In this document: piece by piece, positions 1 through 7,299 of the stretch
Numbering within the stretch: the first letter of the stretch is position 1
Layout: each line of letters starts with the position of its first letter
From: SZUA-186 sp041552135
GTDB lineage: Bacteria; Pseudomonadota; Gammaproteobacteria; UBA9214
Length of the DNA: 15,422 nucleotides
Direction of reading: 5' to 3'
Assembly (NCBI GenBank): GCA_041552135.1
Contig: JBFELL010000058.1
Location: 1 to 15,422 of the forward strand
Notes under the pieces: model-generated
Database searches by the model: none
Told to the model about the DNA's origin: nothing
Seen by the model: the letters and a program-made list of their open reading frames with translations, nothing else
Position numbers and translations under genes: made by a program

Positions 1-189
1 CCGCAGCATGTGACGGGTGTGGAAGACATCGCGCACCAGGCCGTTGTTCTTGCGCAGATGCAGGCGTCCACCGTCGCAAGTGATGATGCCCGCCGCGTCC
101 TGGCCGCGATGCTGCAGCACGGTCAGTCCGTCGTAGATTGCCTGGTTGACGGGGGCACCCCGTGAAACGATGCCGATAATGCCGCACAT
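1..189 (-). CDS. purF: Amidophosphoribosyltransferase, N-terminal 63 codons (cut by window edge)
   Basis: PurF catalyses the first committed step of purine synthesis, making phosphoribosylamine from PRPP and glutamine. The visible 63 residues begin MCGIIGI, so Cys2 is the catalytic nucleophile of the N-terminal (Ntn) glutaminase domain once Met1 is removed. The LQHRGQDAAGI block (residues 25-35) and RKNNGLVRDVF (46-56) match the family closely. The start ATG at 187-189 is fixed by the need for Cys2. The Shine-Dalgarno is weak. The gene follows cvpA after a 36-base gap, the classic cvpA-purF pair, so it is probably co-transcribed with cvpA. The rest of the gene lies beyond the left edge. I saw no PurR-like operator upstream. 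Confidence 0.96.
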   Translation of the reverse strand, partial: MCGIIGIVSRGAPVNQAIYDGLTVLQHRGQDAAGIITCDGGRLHLRKNNGLVRDVFHTRHMLR

Positions 190-225
190 GGTCGTGTCAG
201 CCCGCTGAGTGTTGACGCTATAACG

Positions 226-717
226 CTAGACGTAGGAGATGTTCTTGGAGAATTCTGCCGGCAGGAAATCACGCATCCAGAGCGCAAATTCCTGGAAGTA
301 GCCGATCAGTCGTGACTCCTGCCACCAGCTGTCCTGTGGCACCGGGGTCAGCCCGGCCAGCAGCACCAGGATCGCAACGATAACGCTCCCGCGCGCCACC
401 CCGAAGACAACACCCAGCATCCTGTCGGTCCCCGCCAGCCCGGTTTTCGATACCAGCTTGCCGGCCAGGTAATTGATGGCTGCACCGATCAGCAACACGA
501 GGATGAACAGGACGGTGAAGGCGATGATCTTCTGCAGTGACGGTTCCGCGATCCACTGTGCCAGGACAGCCGCGAAGTCTTCGTAGAACACCAGCGCAAT
601 CCAGAGCGCAACCAGCCAGGACGCCAGTGCCAGTGCCTCCTTGACGAATCCGCGGAACAGACTCAGTACGGCTGACAGAACAATCAGTGCAAGTATCGCG
701 ATGTCGATCCAGGCCAT
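226..717 (-). CDS. cvpA: CvpA family inner-membrane protein
   Basis: This 163-residue integral membrane protein belongs to the CvpA family, named for its requirement in colicin V production and also linked to envelope and bile-salt tolerance in enterics. Its exact molecular role is unsettled. The sequence shows four likely membrane helices at about residues 3-20, 28-45, 61-84 and 101-122. Family hallmarks are the early FRGF motif (21-24) and GVARG (106-110). The start is an ATG with a good Shine-Dalgarno (GAGGGA, nine bases upstream, complement of 727-732). Length is typical. It sits directly upstream of purF, the conserved arrangement, and downstream of dedD after the longest gap in the window, which holds a candidate promoter. 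Confidence 0.93.
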   Translation of the reverse strand: MAWIDIAILALIVLSAVLSLFRGFVKEALALASWLVALWIALVFYEDFAAVLAQWIAEPSLQKIIAFTVLFILVLLIGAAINYLAGKLVSKTGLAGTDRMLGVVFGVARGSVIVAILVLLAGLTPVPQDSWWQESRLIGYFQEFALWMRDFLPAEFSKNISYV

Positions 718-792
718 TGCTGTGCATCCCTCGAGGTGCTCGGGCCTAGATGCTACAGCCCTTTGACTTTAATGGGAAAATGAATAAGACGG

Positions 793-801
793 ATTCTAGC
801 A
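793..801 (-). promoter_or_regulatory. Candidate extended -10 promoter for cvpA-purF
   Basis: On the minus strand TGC-TAGAAT (complement of 793-801) gives an extended -10 element with five of six bases matching TATAAT. No good -35 lies 16-18 bases upstream (GGCGAC or TGGCGA), which is tolerated for extended -10 promoters. It lies in the 121-base gap 718-838 between dedD and cvpA, about 75 bases before the cvpA start. The start site would fall near 786. Nothing else recognisable is in this gap; I found no PurR-like palindrome and no clear terminator for dedD. Confidence 0.4.
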
Positions 802-838
802 GATATCCATTTGCCGTCGCCATGCCAATTACGGACAG

Positions 839-1447
839 TTAGCCCTTGTTTTGAATCACAAACCCTTTCAGGTGGCGCTTGCTGGCCAGCTCGTCGCGTA
901 TCTTTTCAGCATCGCCGCGTGTCTTCAGCGGGCCGACCAGGACCTGCCAGCTCTGCCCGCTGTCCGATTTGTCTTCCCGCAGGAAGGCGGCGTAACCGGC
1001 CTTCTTCAGGCGGTCTCGCAATCCCTGTGCATTCAGGCGCTGAGTGAACCTGCCGACCTGGATGACCCAGTCGCCACTTGCGGCAGGCACGGGCGGGGGG
1101 CTTGCCCTGACTGGCTGCGGAGCAGGTGCCGGCGCGGCGGCTGCCGGCTCGTTCCCGGACGACGGCTGTATCGCTGTTGCGCTCCCGGCATCGACCGGTG
1201 AGCGCGACTGCGGTTCGGCTGTGACCCCCCCGGGTGCCGGGCCCGCTGCTTCCGGCGGCGCCTCGACGGGCAGCGGCAGTTCGACGTCATCTTCCGCATG
1301 GTAGGTGATCTGCGGGGGTTCCGGCATGCCCTGGGTGCGCGGTGACCACTCATGTTCCGGCCCTTCCAGGATGATGGGGATGAATATAACGGCCAGGGAA
1401 ACCAGTACCACGGCCCCGACCAGGCGTTGCTTGAGTAGTTGATTCAT
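839..1447 (-). CDS. dedD: DedD-like SPOR-domain cell division protein
   Basis: This 202-residue bitopic inner-membrane protein resembles DedD. It has a short cytoplasmic N-terminus, one membrane helix (about residues 8-27), a Pro/Ala-rich periplasmic linker (about 42-123) and a C-terminal SPOR domain (about 125-199, beginning WVIQVGRF). SPOR domains bind septal peptidoglycan denuded of stem peptides, so the protein is expected at the division site. The start is an ATG at 1445-1447; the nearest purine-rich element (GGTGAG) is rather far upstream, so translation may depend partly on coupling to folC, 45 bases away. The folC-dedD-cvpA-purF order supports the name. Some annotations would simply read SPOR domain-containing protein. 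Confidence 0.88.
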   Translation of the reverse strand: MNQLLKQRLVGAVVLVSLAVIFIPIILEGPEHEWSPRTQGMPEPPQITYHAEDDVELPLPVEAPPEAAGPAPGGVTAEPQSRSPVDAGSATAIQPSSGNEPAAAAPAPAPQPVRASPPPVPAASGDWVIQVGRFTQRLNAQGLRDRLKKAGYAAFLREDKSDSGQSWQVLVGPLKTRGDAEKIRDELASKRHLKGFVIQNKG

Positions 1448-1492
1448 CGTATGACGGTTAACTCACCTGAAAACCGCTGAAGGAGCGCGTGA

Positions 1493-2758
1493 CTATACCC
1501 TACATGCCATGGCTGCCGCCACGGTATGAAACGAACCGCATACCACCACGCGATCGCCCGCAATGGTATTGGCAAAGGCCTGCCGCAAGGCAGCGGCCAC
1601 ATCGGCAAAGCAGCCGCCTGCCGTGTTTGTCAGCTGCTGGGCTGCGAGTGCCTGCAGCTGCTCCGCAGCGAGGCCGCGCCCGGTCTCGAGACCGGCGAAA
1701 TACCACTGGTCTGCCACCGGGGCCAGTGCCGTTATCGTCCCGCCGACGTCCTTGTCCTGCAGCATGCCGATCACGAGGTGGGTATGGCCACGGCAGGGAC
1801 GTCTGGCAAGCATGTCAGCCAGGGCCGCGGCACCGTGCGGGTTATGTGACACATCCAGTACCAGCTCAACCGGCCCCGGCATGACCTGGCAGCGTCCCGG
1901 CAAGGTGGTGCCGGCAAGCCCGGCGCGGACGGCTGCCGCACTCACGGGCAGTCGGTGCTGCAGGCATTCGAGCACCATAAGCACACCGGCGGCATTGTCC
2001 AGCTGGTGACGGCCGGGAAGCGACGGCAGCGGCAGGTCCCCCAGGTGTGAGTGCGGACCGTGCCATTGCCACATGTCAGCCTGCATGGCGTAGTGGAACT
2101 GCTCACCCAGGCAGTACCAGTCTGCGCCCAGCCCGGCCGCCACCGAATGCAGGCTGTGCGGTGCCGCGGGATCGGCACACACGGCCGGTCGCCCGGCACG
2201 GAAGATGCCGGCCTTCTCGCGGCCGATGCTCTCGCGGTCTTCGCCCAGCCAGTCGCGGTGGTCGATGTCCACGGCGGTGACCAGGGCAACATCGGCATCC
2301 ATGACATTGACCGCGTCAAGCCGCCCGCCCAGGCCGACCTCGAGCAGGATGACATCCAGCGATGCCTGCCTGAACAGCCACAGGGCCGCCAGGGTGCCGA
2401 ATTCAAAATATGACAGGCTGGTGTCGCCGCGCTGCGCATCAACGGCCTCGAAGGCATCGCACAGCGGTGCATCGTCGATGGCGGCAGCATTGATCCGGAC
2501 CCGTTCGTTGTAGCGCAGGAGGTGCGGCGAGGTGTAGCAACCGACGCGGTAGCCGGCCTGCAGCAGCATGGACTCGAGCATGGCAACACTCGAACCCTTG
2601 CCGTTGGTGCCGGCGACCGACACCACGAGCGGCTGCATGTCCTGCAGTTTCAGCCGTGCAGCGACCCCGGCAACCCGCTCCAGACCAAGGTCGATTGTCT
2701 GCGGATGCAGGTTTTCCTGCCAGGCAAGCCAGTCCGGCAGCGTGGTAAAGCGTGGCAT
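1493..2758 (-). CDS. folC: Bifunctional folylpolyglutamate synthase / dihydrofolate synthase
   Basis: FolC adds glutamate to dihydropteroate and then extends the polyglutamate tail of folates, using ATP, in the cytoplasm. The 421-residue protein shows the Mur-ligase fold signatures: the ENLHPQTIDLGLERV start block (15-29), the P-loop VAGTNGKGSS (48-57), YFEFGTLAA (117-125), LEVGLGGRLDAVN (139-151), DHRDWLG (166-172) and EKAGIFR (181-187). In the C-terminal domain are LDVSHNPHG (301-309) and GSFHTVA (408-414). Length matches E. coli FolC. The ATG at 2756-2758 has a poor Shine-Dalgarno but is the only sensible start: the upstream in-frame stop is the accD stop itself, 17 codons away. It follows accD by 51 bases, as in many proteobacteria, and is probably co-transcribed with it. 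Confidence 0.97.
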   Translation of the reverse strand: MPRFTTLPDWLAWQENLHPQTIDLGLERVAGVAARLKLQDMQPLVVSVAGTNGKGSSVAMLESMLLQAGYRVGCYTSPHLLRYNERVRINAAAIDDAPLCDAFEAVDAQRGDTSLSYFEFGTLAALWLFRQASLDVILLEVGLGGRLDAVNVMDADVALVTAVDIDHRDWLGEDRESIGREKAGIFRAGRPAVCADPAAPHSLHSVAAGLGADWYCLGEQFHYAMQADMWQWHGPHSHLGDLPLPSLPGRHQLDNAAGVLMVLECLQHRLPVSAAAVRAGLAGTTLPGRCQVMPGPVELVLDVSHNPHGAAALADMLARRPCRGHTHLVIGMLQDKDVGGTITALAPVADQWYFAGLETGRGLAAEQLQALAAQQLTNTAGGCFADVAAALRQAFANTIAGDRVVVCGSFHTVAAAMACRV

Positions 2759-2809
2759 ATCGGCAAACGGCCCCGCTGTGTCGGTCGCCGCAGCCAGCGA
2801 CCGTTCGTG

Positions 2810-3676
2810 TCAGGAGGCGACTGCCGGCTTGCCGGTCAGCATGCCGAGCAGGCCGGCGATGGTCTCGCGCATCTCGCGCCGGTCCACGATCATGTCGATG
2901 GCGCCGTGCTCGAGCAGGAACTCGCTGCGCTGGAAGCCTTCCGGCAGGGTCTCGCGTACGGTCTGTTCGATGACCCGCGGTCCGGCAAAGCCGATCAGGG
3001 CATGGGGCTCGGCGATATTGATGTCGCCCAGCATGGCAAAGCTGGCGGACACCCCGCCCATGGTGGGATCGGTGAGCACGGAGATGTACGGCAGACCGGC
3101 TGCCGACATGCGTGACAGGCCGGCACTGGTCTTGGCCATCTGCATCAGCGAAAACAGGGCCTCCTGCATGCGTGCACCGCCGCTGGCGGAAAAACAGACC
3201 AGCGGCACACGTTCCTCGAGGCAGGCATTGACCGCCCGCATGAAGCGCTCGCCGACCACGGCCCCCATGGATCCGCCCATGAAGCGAAATTCGAAGGCCG
3301 CGGCAACCAGGGGCAGTTCCAGTACCGTGCCACGCAACACGACCAGCGCATCATTCTCGCCCGTGGCCTTCTGCGCAACATTCAGGCGGTCGCGATACTT
3401 CTTGCTGTCCCTGAACTTGAGCACGTCGACCGGCTCGAGGTTATCGCCGATTTCGCGTGTAGAGCCTTCGTCGAAAAACATTTCCAGGCGGTGGCGTGCA
3501 CCGATACGCATGTGATGACTGCACTTGGGGCAGACATCGAAGTTGCGCTCCAGCTCGGAGCGGTACAGCACGGCGCTGCAGCTGTCGCACTTGATCCACA
3601 GGCCTTCGGGCACGGTCCGCTTGTTGCCACCGGCAGTGCGGATCTTGGAAGGCATGAGTTTTCTGAACCAGCTCAT
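2810..3676 (-). CDS. accD: Acetyl-CoA carboxylase carboxyltransferase, beta subunit
   Basis: AccD pairs with AccA to transfer carboxyl from biotinylated AccB to acetyl-CoA, giving malonyl-CoA for fatty acid synthesis. The 288-residue protein has the N-terminal four-cysteine zinc ribbon (Cys30, Cys33, Cys49, Cys52) and the crotonase-type carboxyltransferase core, including FMGGSMG (132-138), ASGGARMQE (164-172) and GGVSASFAMLGD (207-218). The C-terminal tail is shorter than in E. coli, where the protein is about 304 residues. The start MSWFRK matches the family. An AAGGA lies about 12 bases before the ATG. The gene follows trpA by 57 bases and precedes folC. An exact TATAAT occurs seven bases upstream of the start codon but lacks a -35. 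Confidence 0.97.
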   Translation of the reverse strand: MSWFRKLMPSKIRTAGGNKRTVPEGLWIKCDSCSAVLYRSELERNFDVCPKCSHHMRIGARHRLEMFFDEGSTREIGDNLEPVDVLKFRDSKKYRDRLNVAQKATGENDALVVLRGTVLELPLVAAAFEFRFMGGSMGAVVGERFMRAVNACLEERVPLVCFSASGGARMQEALFSLMQMAKTSAGLSRMSAAGLPYISVLTDPTMGGVSASFAMLGDINIAEPHALIGFAGPRVIEQTVRETLPEGFQRSEFLLEHGAIDMIVDRREMRETIAGLLGMLTGKPAVAS

Positions 3677-3733
3677 GGGATGATTATATCCTTCGCGGGT
3701 GATGATCGTGGATCGGGAATCTGTCCGGGCGCA

Positions 3734-4546
3734 TCAGCCGGCCTGCCGGTCGATGGCGGTACGCATGCCCGACAGGGTTTCCGCCAGTGACGCCGGGATG
3801 GCCTCCGGCCGCGCCACCAGTTCGGGTATTTTACCCACCAGCGCACTGCCTACCACCACAGCATCGGCAATGCGCGACACCTGCGCGGCTGAGTCCGGGT
3901 CACGAATACCGAAACCGACGCCCAGCGGCAGTGACGTGTGCCGGCGCAGTTCGTCAAGCTTGTCCGCGACCGCCTCGACATCCAGCCGGTTCGCCCCGGT
4001 GACGCCCTTGAATGACACATAGTAGACGAAACCGCTGGCCGATTCGCTGACCCTGCGGATGCGCTCGTCGCTGCTGGTTGGCGCCAGCAGGAAAATGGCG
4101 TCCATGTCCGCGGCACGCAACGCAGCGGTGAGTTCACCGGCCTCTTCCGGTGGCATATCGACCGTCAGGACACCGTCCACGCCGGCAGTGCTCGCCGCGC
4201 CGGCAAAGCCTGCATAGCCCCAGGCCTCGATCGGGTTGAGATAGCCCATGAGTACAATCGGTGTTTCACTGTCGCTGCGGCGGAATTCGCGCACCATGTC
4301 GAGCACGTCATGCAGGCTGACATGGTGTTCCAGGGCGCGCTCGCAGGCGGCCTGGATCACCGGGCCGTCCGCCATGGGGTCGGAGAACGGCACGCCGATC
4401 TCGATCAGGTCGGCACCGGCCTCAACCAGCGCGTGCATCAGTGGCACGGTCACGCCGGGCTGCGGGTCCCCCGCGGTGACATAGGGTATCAGTGCCTTGC
4501 GCTGCCGGCTGCGCAGGTCGGCGAAACGTTTCCCGATACGGCTCAT
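3734..4546 (-). CDS. trpA: Tryptophan synthase alpha subunit
   Basis: TrpA cleaves indole-3-glycerol phosphate to indole and glyceraldehyde 3-phosphate inside the alpha2-beta2 tryptophan synthase complex; indole is channelled to TrpB. The 270-residue TIM-barrel protein has the catalytic pair Glu49 and Asp60 in the signature IEIGVPFSDPMADGP (48-62), the YLNP loop (102-105) and the phosphate-binding GVTGANR (181-187) and GFGIRD (211-216) segments. The ATG start overlaps the trpB stop by four bases (ATGA), so the two subunits are almost certainly translationally coupled to give equal amounts. Confidence 0.97.
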   Translation of the reverse strand: MSRIGKRFADLRSRQRKALIPYVTAGDPQPGVTVPLMHALVEAGADLIEIGVPFSDPMADGPVIQAACERALEHHVSLHDVLDMVREFRRSDSETPIVLMGYLNPIEAWGYAGFAGAASTAGVDGVLTVDMPPEEAGELTAALRAADMDAIFLLAPTSSDERIRRVSESASGFVYYVSFKGVTGANRLDVEAVADKLDELRRHTSLPLGVGFGIRDPDSAAQVSRIADAVVVGSALVGKIPELVARPEAIPASLAETLSGMRTAIDRQAG

Positions 4547-5772
4547 ATTTCGATCCCCTCGATGCGGGCGATGGTCGCAACGTCCTTGTCGCCGCGCCCG
4601 GAGAGATTCACGACAATGCTCTGGTCCGGCGACATCTGTGCTGCCAGCCTTGCGGTATAGGCCAGTGCATGGCTGGACTCCAGTGCCGGCAGGATGCCTT
4701 CCGTGCGGGTCAGGTGATGGAAGGCGGCCAGCGCCTCCTGGTCGGTTATGGCGACGTACTTCGCGCGACCGGTATCCTTGAGCCAGGCATGCTCCGGACC
4801 GACACCGGGATAGTCCAGTCCGGCGGAGATGGAATGGGTTTCGATGATTTGCCCGTCGGGATCTTCCATCAGGTAGGTCCGGTTGCCGTGCAGCACGCCG
4901 GGTTTGCCATCACACAGCGGCGCGGCATGCCGGCCGGTTTCCAGCCCGTCACCGCCGGCCTCGACACCGTACATGGCCACTGCGGTGTCATTGATAAACG
5001 GGTAGAACAGGCCGATGGCATTGGAGCCGCCACCGACACAGGCAACCAGGGCATCCGGCAGTCGCCCCGTCATCTGCATTGCCTGCTCGCGTGTTTCCCG
5101 GCCGATGATGGTCTGGAAGTCACGCACCATGGCGGGATACGGATGCGGCCCGGCAACCGTGCCGATGATGTAGAAGGTGTCGTCGACGTTGGTGACCCAG
5201 TCGCGCAGTGCCTCGTTCAGTGCATCCTTCAGGGTCTTGGAGCCCGAATCGACCGGTACGACCTCTGCGCCCATCAGTTTCATGCGGTAGACATTGATGG
5301 CCTGGCGCTTGATGTCCTCGGAGCCCATGTACACCACACAGTCCATGCCAAGCCGGGCCGCGACGGTGGCCGAGGCGACGCCGTGCTGCCCTGCCCCGGT
5401 CTCGGCGATGACGCGCCGCTTGCCCATGCGCTTTGCCAGCAGTGCCTGCCCGACGGTGTTGTTGATCTTGTGAGCGCCGGTATGGTTCAGGTCCTCGCGC
5501 TTCAGATAGATACGCGCACCACCGATCTGGTTGCTCCAGCGTTCGGCGTAGTACAGCGGCGACGGCCGGCCGACGAAATGGGTCAGGTCCGAGTCCAGTT
5601 CCGCCAGGAATTCCGGATCCCTGAGGTATTTCTCGAATGCCGCGGTGAGTTCATCCAGCGGCAGCATAAGTGTCTCGGCGACGAACCGCCCGCCATAGGG
5701 GCCGAAGTGCCCGGAGGCATCGGGGAGTGATGCGCCGGTGCTGTCAGCGCCTGTCACTTGTGTCTGTTCCAC
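4543..5772 (-). CDS. trpB: Tryptophan synthase beta subunit
   Basis: TrpB is the PLP enzyme that condenses indole with serine to make tryptophan. The 409-residue protein shows the PLP-binding lysine (Lys102 in NHTGAHKINNT), the catalytic glutamate in AETGAGQHG (Glu124, equivalent to Glu109 of Salmonella) and the phosphate-binding GGGSNAIG (247-254). It has a roughly 15-residue N-terminal extension compared with Salmonella. The start is a GTG at 5770-5772, preceded nine bases upstream by AAGGAGT, one of the best ribosome binding sites in the window. That start lies inside the end of trpF, giving a 29-base overlap in another frame. Its stop overlaps the trpA start. A classic trpB1-type enzyme. 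Confidence 0.97.
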   Translation of the reverse strand: MEQTQVTGADSTGASLPDASGHFGPYGGRFVAETLMLPLDELTAAFEKYLRDPEFLAELDSDLTHFVGRPSPLYYAERWSNQIGGARIYLKREDLNHTGAHKINNTVGQALLAKRMGKRRVIAETGAGQHGVASATVAARLGMDCVVYMGSEDIKRQAINVYRMKLMGAEVVPVDSGSKTLKDALNEALRDWVTNVDDTFYIIGTVAGPHPYPAMVRDFQTIIGRETREQAMQMTGRLPDALVACVGGGSNAIGLFYPFINDTAVAMYGVEAGGDGLETGRHAAPLCDGKPGVLHGNRTYLMEDPDGQIIETHSISAGLDYPGVGPEHAWLKDTGRAKYVAITDQEALAAFHHLTRTEGILPALESSHALAYTARLAAQMSPDQSIVVNLSGRGDKDVATIARIEGIEI

Positions 5773-6385
5773 TGTGGCTTACTCCTTTCATGAAAGCGGC
5801 TATCTTGTCAGCCGACTTGATGCCTTTCCCGCTCTCGACACCCGTGCTGACATCGACCGCGTAGGGGCCGACCTGCCGGATTGCTGCGGCGACGTTTTCG
5901 GCGGACAGGCCGCCCGCCAGGATCAGCGGCACCGGCACCTGGCCCCGGATATACTGCCAGTCGAAGGCCACGCCACCACCACCGTGGGTCCGGGGCAGCC
6001 AGGCGTCCAGCAACAGGCCGGCGGCATCCGGGTAGGCCCGGGCAACGGCCTGCAGGTCCGTATCCTCGCGCATGGCGACCGACTTGATGAACGGCATGTC
6101 GAACTGCCGGCAGTCGGCGTTGCTTTCCTGACCGTGAAACTGCAGCAGGCTTAGCGGCACCTGTTCGATGGTCGCCTGCACTGCTGCCGGTGCCGCGTTA
6201 ACGAACAGCCCGACGATGCTGACAAACGGGCCAACCTGCAGGGCAATGTCGCGCGCAAGCGCCGCGTTCACATGGCGCGGGCTGGGTTCATAGAACACCA
6301 GTCCGATGGCATCCGCGCCGGCCGCAACGGCACTGGCCGCATCCCCGGGGCGGGTGATACCGCAAATTTTAACGCGAGTCCGCAT
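5744..6385 (-). CDS. trpF: Phosphoribosylanthranilate isomerase
   Basis: TrpF converts phosphoribosylanthranilate to CdRP, the third step of tryptophan synthesis, by an Amadori rearrangement. The chosen product is 213 residues, a TIM barrel with VKICGIT near the start (Cys8, general base), FYEPSPRHV (31-39), FHGQES (83-88), LLDAW (Asp127, general acid) and the phosphate-binding AGGL (157-160) and DVSTGVE (178-184). The ATG at 6383-6385 is chosen because homologues start just before the VKICGIT strand; an in-frame TTG at 6418 would add 11 residues without a ribosome binding site. An AGG abuts the ATG. It is a stand-alone TrpF, not fused to TrpC. Its end overlaps trpB by 29 bases. Confidence 0.95.
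   Translation of the reverse strand: MRTRVKICGITRPGDAASAVAAGADAIGLVFYEPSPRHVNAALARDIALQVGPFVSIVGLFVNAAPAAVQATIEQVPLSLLQFHGQESNADCRQFDMPFIKSVAMREDTDLQAVARAYPDAAGLLLDAWLPRTHGGGGVAFDWQYIRGQVPVPLILAGGLSAENVAAAIRQVGPYAVDVSTGVESGKGIKSADKIAAFMKGVSHSGTDTSDRR
5781..5787 (-). promoter_or_regulatory. Strong Shine-Dalgarno for trpB inside trpF
   Basis: The minus strand reads AAGGAGT here, nine bases before the GTG start of trpB at 5772. It lies within the last codons of trpF. It decides the GTG start and suggests that ribosomes initiate on trpB independently or re-initiate after finishing trpF. Confidence 0.75.
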
Positions 6386-6466
6386 CCTGAGACCATATGG
6401 GAAATCAGCCGCCTGCAAACGCGCTAGCGTAACAGAATACCGGCAAAGGCGGGAATACCGTCCGGC

Positions 6467-7249
6467 TCAGTTGGCGTAGGCCGGCAGCCAGCCGCGGTCC
6501 GGTACCGCGTAACGGTTGGGGTATTTCACGGCAACCAGGTAAAGGCCACCGGCCGGCGCTGTCACGCCGCCCAGTGTGCGGTCTCTTGCCCGGAGGGTCT
6601 CCTGCGCCCAGCCGGGCCTGCGATCGCCGCGCCCGATGCTGAGCAGGACCCCGGCGATGCAGCGCACCATATGATGCAGAAAGGCGTTCGCGCTGATGTC
6701 GAGATAGAGGAACGGCCCCTGCCGGGTAATATCCAGCTGATAGACCGTGCGTACCGGGGATCTTGCCTGGCAGGCGACAGCGCGGAACGAGGTGAAGTCG
6801 TGTTCGCCAACAAGGTGGGTGGCCGCTTCGCGCATGCGGCAGACATCGAGGTCCGCATATTCCCAGCAGACCCGCTTGCGCAACACGGCCGAGGCGTGGT
6901 CGCGGTTGAGGATGACATAGCGGTAGTGACGCCGGCGGGCCTCGAAGCGGGCATGGAAGGCTTCATCTACCGGCTGCGCCCACTGGACACGGATGTCGGC
7001 AGGCAGATTGGCGTTACTGCCCAGGATCCAGGAGCGGGGGCTACGCATGGCCGGGGTGTCGAAGTGGACCACCTGGGCCGTGGCGTGGACACCGGTATCG
7101 GTACGCCCGGCACACACCACGGACAGGTCATGGTTGGCGACGCTGGCCACCGCCTGTTCAAGACAGCCCTGCACCGTTCGTCCGCTGCGCTGCCGCTGCC
7201 AGCCGCAGAAGTCGCTGCCGTCGTATTCGATGCCCATGGCGATTCGCAT
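6467..7249 (-). CDS. truA: tRNA pseudouridine(38-40) synthase
   Basis: TruA isomerises uridines 38, 39 and 40 in the anticodon stem-loop of many tRNAs. The 260-residue protein has MRIAMGIEYDGSDFCGWQ at the start, the catalytic aspartate Asp51 in CAGRTDTGVHA (46-56), RHYRYVI in the middle and the conserved FLHHMVRCIAG in the C-terminal half. The ATG at 7247-7249 is chosen because the family starts at this strand; a longer in-frame opening reaching 7354 would add 35 low-complexity residues with no support. The Shine-Dalgarno is weak. It lies between the EcfT-like gene and trpF; fimV-truA-trpF is a conserved neighbourhood. Confidence 0.96.
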   Translation of the reverse strand: MRIAMGIEYDGSDFCGWQRQRSGRTVQGCLEQAVASVANHDLSVVCAGRTDTGVHATAQVVHFDTPAMRSPRSWILGSNANLPADIRVQWAQPVDEAFHARFEARRRHYRYVILNRDHASAVLRKRVCWEYADLDVCRMREAATHLVGEHDFTSFRAVACQARSPVRTVYQLDITRQGPFLYLDISANAFLHHMVRCIAGVLLSIGRGDRRPGWAQETLRARDRTLGGVTAPAGGLYLVAVKYPNRYAVPDRGWLPAYAN

Positions 7250-7299
7250 AATCGGCGAATGATAGCAGGCCGGGGGTTCGGTGCTGCCGGTTGTAGTGG

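Noticed and set aside
215..228. Tandem ACGCTA repeats between purF and cvpA.
   Set aside because: Two six-base copies, one overlapping the cvpA stop, are too short to distinguish from chance.
2568..3515. A 315-codon plus-strand open frame opposite accD and folC.
   Set aside because: It overlaps two conserved genes entirely and shows no domain or start signal.
4492..5730. A 412-codon open frame on the plus strand opposite trpB.
   Set aside because: It mirrors trpB, which is unmistakable. GC-rich genes commonly leave long open antisense frames; the translation has no recognisable motif and no ribosome binding site was apparent.
6421..6430. An eight-base palindrome CGCTAGCG in the truA-trpF gap as a possible TrpR operator.
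   Set aside because: It does not resemble the TrpR consensus, is short and has no promoter around it that I can defend.
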